Positions 33,975 through 43,124 of a stretch of 64,000 nucleotides of DNA are shown here, one piece after another. The DNA lies in the NCBI GenBank assembly GCA_947503145.1, contig CANNCP010000010.1, forward strand, positions 80,773-144,772. Reading direction: 5' to 3'. Made by a program: the position numbers and the translations under genes. How positions within the stretch are numbered: the first letter of the stretch is position 1; the number at the start of each line of letters is the position of its first letter. The notes beneath the pieces were generated by a model. The model was not told where the DNA came from, made no database searches, and was given only the letters and a program-made list of their open reading frames with translations. Source of the stretch: an uncultured Roseovarius sp. Lineage in GTDB: Bacteria; Pseudomonadota; Alphaproteobacteria; Rhodobacterales; Rhodobacteraceae.

Positions 33975-34856
33975 TCAGGCCGCCCGCTTGCCATAGTAGA
34001 TGCCGACCACATGCTCGGCTTCGGCAAAGAACAACCAGCGAGAGGCGGCGATGCCGATCACATGGCTCAGCACTGCAACCAGTCCAAAGACATGTGAGAA
34101 CGGCAGCAGCAAGAGCACCACGGGCAGCACGAATCCCAGCCCCAGCGCGATCAGCCGCAGTTTTCGCGCATGCTTGCGCCCGATGACATGCACGAACTCG
34201 CGCAACAGGTAATTGGTGCCGGTATGCGGTGGCTCGAACGCACGCACGACCGCGCCGTCCCTTGCCAGCCCGGTGGCACTGGCCAGGGTCGATCCACTCT
34301 GCTCCAGTGCCGTATCGCCGCGCTTCCACCACAGCACCTGCACCACGGCGGCCACCGGCAGCAGGATCAGCGCAAAACTGACCTGCCCCGCCAGCAGGGC
34401 ACCGCCTGCCAGCGACAACGTGAGGTATAGCGCCGATGTCAGCGGCGTTTTCCAGCGCGGAACGGTCTTCATCTGGCCGTAGATCATCGAAGTGGTGTAG
34501 ACCGTTCCCAGCGACAGCGCCGCGCCAATCCAGCCCAGCGCGCTCCACCGCTGGCCGAAAAATACCAGCCCTGCGCCGTACAGCCCCATCACGACCAGCG
34601 CCAGCACTGCCGCCCACGCCTCGCGGCTGAGCCATGAACTGCGCCACTGGGTGAATGCCTTCAGCGCCCGCTCCGGGTGACCCAGATGAAAGGTGGACGA
34701 AATCAGCCCGCCCACCGCCAGGAGATAAGCCACTGCGAAAAACGCAAAAGCAGACCAGCCGGTGACGACGGGCATCCCGATCCCGAGCCAGGCCAACAGG
34801 CCGAACCCCAGGCCCGAAAGCGTGGTAAAGACAATGACAGAAGGCGCTGGATGCAT
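33975..34856 (-). CDS. soeC: sulfite dehydrogenase membrane anchor SoeC (DmsC/NrfD-like)
   Basis: This 293-residue membrane protein has eight hydrophobic helices and begins HPAPSVIVFTTLSGLGFGLLAWLG. It has the DmsC-type features SSTFHLGHPERALKAFTQWRSSWLSREAW and MIYGQMKTVPRWKTP. It anchors SoeAB to the cytoplasmic face and passes electrons to quinone. The ATG lies one base after the soeB stop, so the two are coupled. An upstream in-frame start would overlap soeB and is less likely. The genes soeA, soeB, soeC follow xsc-pta on the same strand. Confidence 0.9.
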   Translation of the reverse strand: MHPAPSVIVFTTLSGLGFGLLAWLGIGMPVVTGWSAFAFFAVAYLLAVGGLISSTFHLGHPERALKAFTQWRSSWLSREAWAAVLALVVMGLYGAGLVFFGQRWSALGWIGAALSLGTVYTTSMIYGQMKTVPRWKTPLTSALYLTLSLAGGALLAGQVSFALILLPVAAVVQVLWWKRGDTALEQSGSTLASATGLARDGAVVRAFEPPHTGTNYLLREFVHVIGRKHARKLRLIALGLGFVLPVVLLLLPFSHVFGLVAVLSHVIGIAASRWLFFAEAEHVVGIYYGKRAA

Positions 34857-34857
34857 G

Positions 34858-35622
34858 TCAGATTTTCTCCAGTGTACGGTCGAGCCAGCCGAGGAACCCA
34901 TTGGACTCTTGCATGACCGGCTCCAGGAACGGTGCCAGCACGTCGATCTGGTCCAATGTATCCTTGGGCCGGGGCGGCAGGTATTGATTGACGGGTTTGG
35001 TGCCCTGTTCGGGCATCAGATCCATGCCGCTACGTTCCGCGGTCAGACGGCTCACGTTGCTATCGGGGTCGGCAAAATCGCCGAAATGCCGCGCACCCGC
35101 CGGGCAGGTGCGCACGCAAACCGGTTCGCGGTCCACCTCCGGCAGGTTCTCATTGTAGATGCGATCGACGCAGAGCGTGCATTTCTTCATGACGCCTTCC
35201 TCGGCGTCCATCTCGCGCGCACCGTAGGGGCAGGCCCAGGCACAGAGCCCGCAGCCGATGCAATCACTCTCATTGACCAGCACGATTCCGTCTTCGACGC
35301 GTTTGTAGCTGGCACCGGTGGGGCAAACGGTCACGCAGGGCGCGTCCTCGCAATGCAGACAGGATTTTGGAAAATGGACCAGCTGTGCCGCCGGATGCGG
35401 CATCGCCGAGGTTGCCAGCGGCTGTACCTCGTAGCTGTGCACGCGGTTCAGGAAGGTGCCTGAAGGATCGCCTCCATAAGGGTCCTGATCACTCAGCGGT
35501 GCACCGTAATTCTCGGTGTTCCAGCCTTTGCAACTGATCACGCAGGCATGGCAGCCCACGCAGGTGTCGAGGTCGATCACCAGGCCGAGTTTCTTTTTGG
35601 TTGATGTGGGAAGCGTGGTCAC
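34858..35622 (-). CDS. soeB: sulfite dehydrogenase iron-sulfur subunit SoeB
   Basis: This 254-residue ferredoxin-like subunit carries four 4Fe-4S clusters. The cysteine groups are CVGCHACVISC near residue 20, CLHCEDAPCVTVCP, CIGCGLCAWACP, and a last pair CTLC with CVRTCP. It relays electrons from the molybdenum centre of SoeA to SoeC. There is no export signal, so it faces the cytoplasm. GTG 35622 is chosen since GCGGAGGA stands just upstream and TTLPTSTKKKLGLVIDLDTCVGC begins the conserved part; an ATG ten codons earlier is the alternative. A repeat element separates it from soeA. Confidence 0.92.
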   Translation of the reverse strand: MTTLPTSTKKKLGLVIDLDTCVGCHACVISCKGWNTENYGAPLSDQDPYGGDPSGTFLNRVHSYEVQPLATSAMPHPAAQLVHFPKSCLHCEDAPCVTVCPTGASYKRVEDGIVLVNESDCIGCGLCAWACPYGAREMDAEEGVMKKCTLCVDRIYNENLPEVDREPVCVRTCPAGARHFGDFADPDSNVSRLTAERSGMDLMPEQGTKPVNQYLPPRPKDTLDQIDVLAPFLEPVMQESNGFLGWLDRTLEKI

Positions 35623-35639
35623 AGGCAGTCCTCCGCAAG

Positions 35640-35727
35640 ATTGGAGTCGCAAGGGAGGGGCGCTGCCCCACGTTGAAAATTCATTGAATTTTCAACGTCC
35701 CCCGAGATATTTAAGGCAAGAAGAAGT
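35640..35727. repeat. modular intergenic element inside the soe operon
   Basis: On the minus strand the order is CTTCTTCTTGC, AAATATCTCGGGGG, a hairpin of CGTTGAAAATTC with GAATTTTCAACG (12 bp, 3-base loop), then GGGGC/GCCCC. It starts two bases after the soeA stop and ends 18 bases before the soeB start. Confidence 0.8.
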
Positions 35728-35728
35728 C

Positions 35729-38572
35729 TCATTTTCCCACCTTCCAGGCCAGTTTATCCGGCCCCTTCCCAACCGGGGATCTGACCGGGGCCAGGACCGG
35801 CCTGACCTCATCCGGGGCCGCCACCTTCTCGATCTTCACGCGCAGATCGAACCATGCGGCCTGCCCCGTGACCGGATCGGAGTTGGACCAGCGCAGACCG
35901 TCGCCGCGCTCGGGCAGCAGCTCGTGGATCAGGTGGTTCAGCAGGAAGCCGCGGGTGGCCTCCGGCGCATCTTCGTCCAGCGCCCAGGCCCCCTTGCGCT
36001 TGCCGATGGCGTTCCAGGTCCAGACGGTCTTTTCATTCAGCGCGGCCATATGCGCCACTGGCACGGTGATCGCGCCGTGATGAGAGGTCACCTGCGCCCA
36101 ATCACCGTCGGCAAAATCGTTTGCTTCCCAGATTTTTGTCGGGACGTAGAGCGGGTTGTGCCCGTGAATCTGCCGCAACCAGGCGTTCTGGCTGCCCCAG
36201 CTGTGATACATCGCCATCGGTCGCTGGGTGAGCGCATGAATGGGGTATTCCTCCACATCCACATGATCGTCCTCCAGCGCGGGATACCAGACCGGCAGCG
36301 GGTCCAGCGTCCGGCTGATCCGGGTGCGCAGGTGATCGGGCGGCTGTCGATCGCCGTGGCCTTCGGCGGCCAACTGAAATTTGCGCATCGGTTCGACATA
36401 GAGATCAAATATATAGGGCTGCGGGCTGTCATAGAGGCCCATGTCGACGGCCCAGTCCTGATAGGCGGTGTTCCACGGCTTGTAGTAATTCGCGCCCTCC
36501 GGGATATGCTCGGAAAAGAAGCCGCCATTTTCGATATAGGCATTGATCTGTGCCTCATTGGGCCCACCGCGGCCGTGTTGCAGACCGTTTTCACCCATCC
36601 GCCAGCCTGCCAACGGGCCAATGCCGGGGCGGCGCTGGTGGTTGGTGATGTAATCGGCATAGTCGGCGAATTTCTGGCTGCCGTCATCATTCACGAAGCC
36701 CGGCAGGTTCAGCCGCGCCCCCAATTCGCACAGCACCGACTGGAAGCTGCGCACATCGCGGTCCGGCTCGATCACCGGCCAGCGGATCGCATCGGCCACC
36801 GCGTCCGCCTCGGAAATCGGGCGGTCGAGCAGGCTGATGCAATCATGCCGCTCCAGATAGGTGGTGTCGGGCAGGATCAGGTCTGCATAGGCCACCATTT
36901 CGGAACTGTAGGCGTCCGAATAGATGATGCGCGGGATGACATACTCGCCATTCTCGTCGGTGTCCGTCAGCATATCCATCGTGCCGTGTGTGTTCATCGA
37001 CGAATTCCACGACATATTCGCCATGTAGAAGAAAAGCGTGTCGATCTTGTAAGGATCACCCGCATGGGCGTTGGAGATGACCATATGCATCATGCCGTGG
37101 CTCGACATCGGGTTTTCCCAGGTGAACGCCTTGTCGATGCGCGCCGCCGTGCCATCCTCCTTGAGTGCCAGGTCGTCCGGCCCCTGCACGAACCCCAGAT
37201 GCGGACCGTTGAGTGGTGCGCCGGGGTTTACGCCGACATGCGGTTTGGGGTGGGCCGAGACCGGCTTGGGGTAGGGTGGCTTGAAGCGGAAGCCCCCGGG
37301 CACCTCGACCGTGCCCAGCAAGATCTGCAGCACATGCAGCGCGCGACAGGTCTGGAACCCGTTGGAATGGGCCGAAATGCCCCGCATCGCGTGAAAGCTG
37401 ACCGGGCGGCCTGTCATCGTCTTGTGTGTCTCGCCCCTGAAATCGGTCCATTCATGATCCAGCTCGAACGCCTCGTCAAAGGCGACGCGGGCGATCTCGG
37501 CGGCGATTGCCCTGATCTTTTCGGGCTTGATGCCACAGCGTTCGGCCACGGCCTCGGGGGCGTATTGCTCATCCAGATAGCGCTCGGCCATCAAGTGCAT
37601 CACCGGGCGGTGCGTGATGCCCGCGGCGCGGTGGGTGGCGTGCAGATCAGGGCATACGCCGGGTTTGTCGAACGCCGTCAGCTTGCCGGTCTTGCGGTCG
37701 ACGACCAGTTGCTTGCCATCCGCGTCGCGCAGGAACAGGCCGAATTCGGGCGATTTGGGATCACCGTTCACCAGTACGGGCGCATTGGTGTAACGCGCCA
37801 GATAATCCAGGTCGATCTTGCCCGCTTTCATCAATTCGTGGATCAGCGACAGGATGAACAGCCCATCGGTGCCCGGCGTGATCCCGACCCAGTCATCTGC
37901 AATCGCGTTATAGCCCGAGCGGATCGGGTTGACGCCGATCACCCGTGCGCCGCGCGCCTTGAGCTTGCCCAGCCCCATCTTGATCGGGTTGCTGTCATGA
38001 TCCTCGGCCACGCCAAAAAGCATGAAGAGCTTGGTATAGTCCCAATCGGGCTGGCCGAACTCCCAGAACGCGCCGCCCATCGTGTAGATGCCCGCCGCCG
38101 CCATGTTGACCGAACAGAACCCGCCATGGGCTGCGTAGTTGGGCGTGCCGAAATTCTGTGCCCACAGACCGGTAAAGCTCTGACTTTGGTCACGACCAGT
38201 GAAAAATGCCAGCTTCTCGGGGTTTTTCTCGCGGATCGGCGCCAGCCAGTCGGTCGCCAGCTCCAGCGCCTCATCCCAGCTGATTTCCTCGAATTCGCCC
38301 GATCCACGCGGGCCGACACGCTTCAGCGGCGCGCGCAGTCGCGAGGGCGCGTTGACCTGCATGATGCCGGCACTGCCCTTGGCACACAGTACGCCCTTGT
38401 TGATCGGGTGATCGCGGTTGCCTTCGATATAGGCGACCTGTTTCTTGCCATCGGGGCCATTCTTCATATGCACGTTGATCCCGCAGCGGCAGGCACACAT
38501 GTAGCAGGTGGTGCGGCGCACCTCGTCCGAAACCGCTGGTGAGGTGTCGAGTTCTGGCTGATGGTGCGTCAT
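35729..38572 (-). CDS. soeA: sulfite dehydrogenase molybdopterin subunit SoeA
   Basis: This 947-residue oxidoreductase of the DMSO-reductase family binds bis-MGD and one 4Fe-4S cluster. Cysteines 23, 26 and 30 (TTCYMCACRCG) and the later GVLCAKGSAG hold the cluster. The MGD region includes GGFCSVNMAAAG, LFMLFGVAEDHDSNP and GVNPIRSGYNAIADDW. The C-terminal MGD domain ends WNAIGKRKGAWAL and DPVTGQAAWFDLRVKIEKV. No Tat signal is present, fitting the cytoplasmic SoeABC enzyme known to oxidise sulfite in phototrophic sulfur bacteria and Ruegeria. The position right after xsc and pta, which release sulfite, supports this over other family members. Confidence 0.9.
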   Translation of the reverse strand: MTHHQPELDTSPAVSDEVRRTTCYMCACRCGINVHMKNGPDGKKQVAYIEGNRDHPINKGVLCAKGSAGIMQVNAPSRLRAPLKRVGPRGSGEFEEISWDEALELATDWLAPIREKNPEKLAFFTGRDQSQSFTGLWAQNFGTPNYAAHGGFCSVNMAAAGIYTMGGAFWEFGQPDWDYTKLFMLFGVAEDHDSNPIKMGLGKLKARGARVIGVNPIRSGYNAIADDWVGITPGTDGLFILSLIHELMKAGKIDLDYLARYTNAPVLVNGDPKSPEFGLFLRDADGKQLVVDRKTGKLTAFDKPGVCPDLHATHRAAGITHRPVMHLMAERYLDEQYAPEAVAERCGIKPEKIRAIAAEIARVAFDEAFELDHEWTDFRGETHKTMTGRPVSFHAMRGISAHSNGFQTCRALHVLQILLGTVEVPGGFRFKPPYPKPVSAHPKPHVGVNPGAPLNGPHLGFVQGPDDLALKEDGTAARIDKAFTWENPMSSHGMMHMVISNAHAGDPYKIDTLFFYMANMSWNSSMNTHGTMDMLTDTDENGEYVIPRIIYSDAYSSEMVAYADLILPDTTYLERHDCISLLDRPISEADAVADAIRWPVIEPDRDVRSFQSVLCELGARLNLPGFVNDDGSQKFADYADYITNHQRRPGIGPLAGWRMGENGLQHGRGGPNEAQINAYIENGGFFSEHIPEGANYYKPWNTAYQDWAVDMGLYDSPQPYIFDLYVEPMRKFQLAAEGHGDRQPPDHLRTRISRTLDPLPVWYPALEDDHVDVEEYPIHALTQRPMAMYHSWGSQNAWLRQIHGHNPLYVPTKIWEANDFADGDWAQVTSHHGAITVPVAHMAALNEKTVWTWNAIGKRKGAWALDEDAPEATRGFLLNHLIHELLPERGDGLRWSNSDPVTGQAAWFDLRVKIEKVAAPDEVRPVLAPVRSPVGKGPDKLAWKVGK

Positions 38573-38713
38573 CGCGTGGCTTCCCTATCCATACTGCGCG
38601 CCCTGAGCGTAGGGCAGATACCGGCCCCCGGCGACCATTTTTCTCTTTTCATCCGGCTTCTCGAAACCCCGTCCCGGCAAGCGGCCATTTCGTGCGTAGC
38701 CCCTGCCGCCCTG

Positions 38714-39706
38714 TCAGGCAATTGCCTGAAGCACCGTAACCGCAATCATCTGCGTCACATCCGCCTCTGAACAGCCACGAGACAGGTCGTTTGCAGGCTT
38801 TGCAAGCCCTTGCAGAACCGGCCCGATGGCGGTGTATCCGCCCACACGCTGGGTGATCTTGTAGGCGATGTTGCCGGCGTCAAGGTCAGGAAAGATCATG
38901 ACGTTGGCATGACCCGCGACCGCCGAGCCAGGGGCTTTCGACGCCCCGACCGACGGCACGAATGCGGCATCGAATTGCATCTCGCCATCAATGATCAGCT
39001 CGGCATGCGCTGCGCGCAGGTGCTCCGTCGCCTGGGTTACTTTGGAAACTGCCGGATGTCTGGCCGAGCCTTTGGTCGAAAACGACAGCATCGCGATGCG
39101 CGGCTCGATCCGCAACAGCGCCCGGCAGGACGCGGCCGAAGCGACCGCAATATCGGCCAGCTCTTCGGTCGACGGGTCGATCACCAGACCGCAATCGGCA
39201 TAGACCATCGCCCGGCCACCCGTCGCACCCTCTGGCGGGTACATCAGGAAAAGGCTGGAGACCATCGCCACCCCCGGTGCCTTGCCGATCACCTGCACGG
39301 CGGCGCGCACCACATCCGACGTGGTCTCCACCGCGCCACCCACCGTCCCGTCGGCGTGGCCTTCGCGGACCAGCATCGCGGCGTAGATCAGCGGATTGAG
39401 CACCGCCTGCGCCGCCCCTTTTGCAGACATGCCCTTGTGCGCGCGCACGCGATGAAACGCCTCTGCCAGCGACGTCGTCAGCGGCGAGGTCGCCGGATCG
39501 TGCACCACGATGCCAGCCGGCACATCATCGCCCAGATGGGCGATCACGGCCTCCGTGTCGCCCACCAGAATGATATCGGCAATCCCCTGCTGCACGGCGA
39601 AAATCGCCCCCGCAACCACGCGCGGATCGCTGCCTTCGCTTAGCGCGACGGTGCGGCGCGTGGCCGGGGTCTCCGATAAAAGCAGGTCGATTGGTCTCAT
39701 TATCAT
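38714..39706 (-). CDS. pta: phosphate acetyltransferase
   Basis: This 330-residue short-form Pta converts acetyl phosphate and CoA to acetyl-CoA. It shows the substrate loop LSEGSDPRVVAGA, SAKGAAQAVLNPLIYAAMLVREGHADGTVGG, SSLFLMYP, MLSFSTKGSA, DGEMQFDAAFVPSVG and NVMIFPDLDAGNIAYK. It directly follows xsc and takes up the acetyl phosphate that Xsc produces. The first ATG of the doublet (MIMRPID) was chosen because AGGAAAAGACC lies ahead of it; the second, two codons on, is equally possible. Confidence 0.94.
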   Translation of the reverse strand: MIMRPIDLLLSETPATRRTVALSEGSDPRVVAGAIFAVQQGIADIILVGDTEAVIAHLGDDVPAGIVVHDPATSPLTTSLAEAFHRVRAHKGMSAKGAAQAVLNPLIYAAMLVREGHADGTVGGAVETTSDVVRAAVQVIGKAPGVAMVSSLFLMYPPEGATGGRAMVYADCGLVIDPSTEELADIAVASAASCRALLRIEPRIAMLSFSTKGSARHPAVSKVTQATEHLRAAHAELIIDGEMQFDAAFVPSVGASKAPGSAVAGHANVMIFPDLDAGNIAYKITQRVGGYTAIGPVLQGLAKPANDLSRGCSEADVTQMIAVTVLQAIA

Positions 39707-39728
39707 GGCTTCGGTCTTTTCCTGCGGC

Positions 39729-41504
39729 TCAGACCTGCTGCGGGCGCATGTCATCCTTGCTGATGCCCGCAACCGCCACCGGCTCCTTCATCGCGTCGCG
39801 GCGGAACGGCTCGCCCAGTTCCTGGTTGATCATCGCCTCGATCAGGGTGGTCACGCCGTTTTCCATCTGGTCCTTGATCGCCTGGGCCAGCGCCGCGGTC
39901 AGTTCGTCCTGGGTCCGCGCCACGACGCCCTTCAGGCCGCACGCCTTGGCTATTTCGGCATAGGATACCTGTTCGTCCAGTTCGGTCCCGACAAAGTTGT
40001 CATCATACCACAGGGTCGAGTTGCGCTTTTCCGCACCCCACTGGTAGTTGCGGAACACGATCTGCGTGACCGCGGGCCATTCCGGGCGGCCGATCGCAGT
40101 CAGTTCGGTCACGGCAATGCCGAACGCGCCATCGCCAGAGAAGCCGACCACCGGCACATCCGGGCAGCCGATCTTGGCGCCAACAACCGACGGCAGACCG
40201 TAACCGCAGGGGCCATAAAGGCCCGGCGCCAGATATTTGCGTCCCTCCTCAAATGACGGGTAGGCATTGCCGATGGCGCAGTTGTTGCCAATGTCGGAAC
40301 TGATGATCGTGGCTTTGGGCAACGCTGCTTGAATGGCGCGCCACGCCTTGCGCGGGCTCAGCCAATCGGGCTTGGCGGTGCGCGCCCGCTCGTTCCAGGT
40401 CGTGCCCGGATCGTCCTGTTCGTGATCCATCGAGGTCAATTCCTGCGCCCAGGCCGATTTGGTCATGGCAATGGTCGCCTTGCGTTCGTCACGGTCCGTG
40501 TCGCCCGCATTATCCGCCAGCTTGCTCAGGATTGCGTTCGCCACTTTCTTGGTGTCGCCAATAATGCCGACGCTGACCTTCTTGGTCAGGCCGATGCGGT
40601 CAGGATTGATGTCTACCTGGATGATCTTGGCGTCCTTTGGCCAATAGTCGATGCCATAGCCCGGCAGGGTCGAAAACGGGTTCAGCCGGGTGCCCAGCGC
40701 CAGAACCACATCCGCCTTGCTGATCAGCTCCATGCCCGCCTTGGAACCGTTATAGCCCAGCGGCCCGGCAAAGAGCGGATGCGAGCCGGGAAAGGCATCA
40801 TTGTGCTGGTAGCCGACACAGACCGGTGCATCCAGACGCTCGGCCAGCTTCATCGAATCTCCGATGGCATTGCCCAGCACCACGCCGGCCCCGTTGAGGA
40901 TCACCGGGAACTTGGCCTTCGACAGCAGCTCCGCCGCCTCGCTCAGCGCATTCTCACCGCCACCGGGGCGTTCAAATTCGACGATCTGCGGCAGCTCGAT
41001 ATCAATGACCTGCGTCCAGTAATCGCGCGGCACGTTGATCTGCGCCGGTGCGCTGGCGCGCTTGGCGTTGAGGATCACGCGGTTCAGCACTTCGGCCACG
41101 CGGGACGGGTCACGCACCTCTTCCTGATAGGCCACGCAATCGGCGAACATGTTCATCTGCTCGATTTCCTGGAATCCGCCCTGCCCAATCGTCTTGTTTG
41201 CGGCCTGTGGCGTCACCAGCAAGAGCGGCGTGTGGTTCCAGTAGGCGGTTTTCACGGCAGTCACGAAATTCGAGATGCCCGGCCCGTTCTGCGCGATCAT
41301 CATCGACATCTTGCCGGTGGCGCGGGTATAGCCGTCGGCCATCATGCCGCCCGATCCCTCGTGCGCACAATCCCAGAAGGTGATGCCGGCGGCCGGAAAA
41401 ATATCGGAAATCGGCATGAAGGCCGAACCGATGATGCCGAACGCATGCTCGATCCCATGCATCTGAAGGGTTTTGACAAAAGCTTCTTCGGTGGTCATTT
41501 TCAT
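39729..41504 (-). CDS. xsc: sulfoacetaldehyde acetyltransferase
   Basis: This 591-residue thiamine-diphosphate enzyme converts sulfoacetaldehyde and phosphate to acetyl phosphate and sulfite. It starts KMTTEEAFVKTLQMHGIEHAFGIIGSAFMPISDIFPAAG. It contains the pyrimidine-contact region CAHEGSGGMMADGYTRATG, and the ThDP/Mg motif GFSGDGAFGIAVTELTAIGRPEWPAVTQIVFRNYQWGAEKRN. These are the Xsc rather than acetolactate-synthase forms. The frame is open 37 codons upstream into tauR, but the listed ATG begins the conserved N-terminus. Confidence 0.97.
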   Translation of the reverse strand: MKMTTEEAFVKTLQMHGIEHAFGIIGSAFMPISDIFPAAGITFWDCAHEGSGGMMADGYTRATGKMSMMIAQNGPGISNFVTAVKTAYWNHTPLLLVTPQAANKTIGQGGFQEIEQMNMFADCVAYQEEVRDPSRVAEVLNRVILNAKRASAPAQINVPRDYWTQVIDIELPQIVEFERPGGGENALSEAAELLSKAKFPVILNGAGVVLGNAIGDSMKLAERLDAPVCVGYQHNDAFPGSHPLFAGPLGYNGSKAGMELISKADVVLALGTRLNPFSTLPGYGIDYWPKDAKIIQVDINPDRIGLTKKVSVGIIGDTKKVANAILSKLADNAGDTDRDERKATIAMTKSAWAQELTSMDHEQDDPGTTWNERARTAKPDWLSPRKAWRAIQAALPKATIISSDIGNNCAIGNAYPSFEEGRKYLAPGLYGPCGYGLPSVVGAKIGCPDVPVVGFSGDGAFGIAVTELTAIGRPEWPAVTQIVFRNYQWGAEKRNSTLWYDDNFVGTELDEQVSYAEIAKACGLKGVVARTQDELTAALAQAIKDQMENGVTTLIEAMINQELGEPFRRDAMKEPVAVAGISKDDMRPQQV

Positions 41505-41571
41505 GGGGCGATCCTCGCGGCTGCGGTAATTGTGAAATCTGCTGGAAACTAACTGTAAGGGCGGGGCGCTG

Positions 41572-43050
41572 TTAGGGCCAGTTGTCTGAGCGGGATGATG
41601 CCAGTTCGCGTGCAATCAGCCCGACTCCCGTGGCGATCTGTCCGGCGGCGATCGAGGAATAGGCCAGCCGGTAGAAATTGTGCGGCGGCGCGTCGCCATG
41701 AAAAAAGGCCGCGCCCGGCTCAATCAGCACACCCTGCGGACGCAGGCGCGAATCAACAGCCCCCATGTCCACGCCCTCGGGCGCGCGCATCCAGATCGAC
41801 GATCCGCCAAAGACGCCGCGCCCCGCGACACCCAGCCCATACGCAGCGAGCGCGCGTTCCATCACCTCGCGCCGCTCTGCATAGACGCGGCTCATCTTGC
41901 GGATCAGGCTGTCATAATGGCCCAGGCTGAGAAAATACGCCGCCGTGCGCTGCACATGCCCCGGCGGATGGCGCAGCACGCTGGCCCGCAGCGCCCGCGC
42001 CTCGCGGATAAAGGGGCGCGGCCCGACCAGATAGCCCAGCCGCAGCCCCGGAAAGATGGATTTCGAGAAACTGCCGACATAGATCACGCGCCCGTCCCGG
42101 TCCAACGACTTGAGCGAGGGCGATGGCGACGCCAGAAACGCCATTTCGAACTCGTAATCATCCTCGACGATCAACGCATCCATGTCTCGGGCCTTCTTCA
42201 GCAACGCCTTGCGTCGGGCCATCGGCATGGTCGCGTTTGTGGGGCACTGATGACTGGGCGTGGTAAAGATCACATCAGCCTGTTCGGGCAATGCATGCGG
42301 CGGCAACCCGTCATGATCGACCGGCACCGCCGTCAGATGACAGCGGGACTGGGTCAGAATATCGCGCAACGCGTGAAAGCACGGATCCTCGATCACGGCC
42401 GTGCGCCGCTGTGTCAGCAGTACCTGCGCCGTCAGCCAGAGCGCGTTCTGCGCCCCCATGGTGATCAGGATCTCTTCGGGTTCTGCCAGGATGCCACGCC
42501 GGGGCAGGATATGGCGTGCGACGAATTCGATCAGCTTGGGGTCGTCCTGATCATAGTAATCGGCGGTGAGCGCCTGAAAATCCTTTTGCCCCAATGCGCG
42601 CAGCGCACAGTGCCGCCAGTTGGCATGATCAAACAGCTTGGGGTCGGCCTGCCCGTAGATGAACGGGTAGCGATACTTTGACCAATCCTGCGGCTTCTCC
42701 GGCGTCGCCCCGCCGGTAAAACGCTGCCCCAGCGCGCGCGACCAGTCAATACGGTCCTGCCTGGGGTGGCGCGGGGCAAAACGCGGCGGCTCGGGCGCGT
42801 TGTCGGACACGAAGAACCCCGAACGGTCGCGCGCGCTCAGGTAGTCGTTGGCCTGAAGCTCGGTATAGGCCAGCGTCACGGTGATACGGCTGACGCCCAG
42901 ATGCGCGGCCAACTTGCGCGACGAAGGTAGCTTTTCCCCCTTGGTAAAGCGGCCCGACAGGATGCCTTCGGCAATCATCTGCTGGATTTGCGCCTGAAGC
43001 GTTCCCTGCGCGTCGCTGTCGAGGAAAAAGGTTTCAACCGATATTGCCAT
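41572..43050 (-). CDS. tauR: MocR/GntR-type transcription regulator TauR
   Basis: This 492-residue regulator fuses an N-terminal winged-helix GntR domain (LQAQIQQMIAEGILSGRFTKGEKLPSSRKLAAHLGVSRITVTLAYTEL, residues 18 to 67) to an aminotransferase-like domain. The PLP-binding lysine is in VYVGSFSKSIFPGLRLGYL. TauR of Rhodobacter activates taurine-utilisation genes and binds CTGGACTTAA-type direct repeats, and one such box lies 15 bases upstream of this gene. Since xsc and pta follow on the same strand, it probably controls them and itself. The ATG begins the conserved sequence AISVETFFLD. Confidence 0.92.
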   Translation of the reverse strand: MAISVETFFLDSDAQGTLQAQIQQMIAEGILSGRFTKGEKLPSSRKLAAHLGVSRITVTLAYTELQANDYLSARDRSGFFVSDNAPEPPRFAPRHPRQDRIDWSRALGQRFTGGATPEKPQDWSKYRYPFIYGQADPKLFDHANWRHCALRALGQKDFQALTADYYDQDDPKLIEFVARHILPRRGILAEPEEILITMGAQNALWLTAQVLLTQRRTAVIEDPCFHALRDILTQSRCHLTAVPVDHDGLPPHALPEQADVIFTTPSHQCPTNATMPMARRKALLKKARDMDALIVEDDYEFEMAFLASPSPSLKSLDRDGRVIYVGSFSKSIFPGLRLGYLVGPRPFIREARALRASVLRHPPGHVQRTAAYFLSLGHYDSLIRKMSRVYAERREVMERALAAYGLGVAGRGVFGGSSIWMRAPEGVDMGAVDSRLRPQGVLIEPGAAFFHGDAPPHNFYRLAYSSIAAGQIATGVGLIARELASSRSDNWP

Positions 43051-43064
43051 ATGCCGACGTTAGA

Positions 43065-43104
43065 CTGGACTTACGCGGCGCGCAATCTGGTCTGATTGGA
43101 TTAG
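43065..43104. promoter_or_regulatory. probable TauR operator
   Basis: Upstream of tauR the sequence holds CTGGACTTA (43065-43073), CTGGTCTGA (43087-43095) and TTGGATTAG (43096-43104). The first matches the CTGGAC(C/T)TAA repeat bound by Rhodobacter TauR. The others are weaker direct repeats about 20-30 bases away, the spacing class expected of MocR regulators. Confidence 0.55.
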
Positions 43105-43124
43105 CGCAATATCGCGCGGCGCAC

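Noticed and set aside
35516..38542. A long open frame of about 1000 codons on the plus strand
   Set aside because: It is antisense to soeA, which is fully supported by domain motifs. The composition is His/Arg/Gln/Asp-rich, as expected from the complement of a GC-rich gene.
35729..38572. Nitrate reductase or formate dehydrogenase
   Set aside because: The subunit set (SoeB with four clusters, DmsC-like anchor), lack of a Tat signal and the position behind xsc-pta favour sulfite dehydrogenase.
40329..41552. A 407-codon open frame on the plus strand
   Set aside because: It is antisense to xsc and has low-complexity, shadow-like composition.
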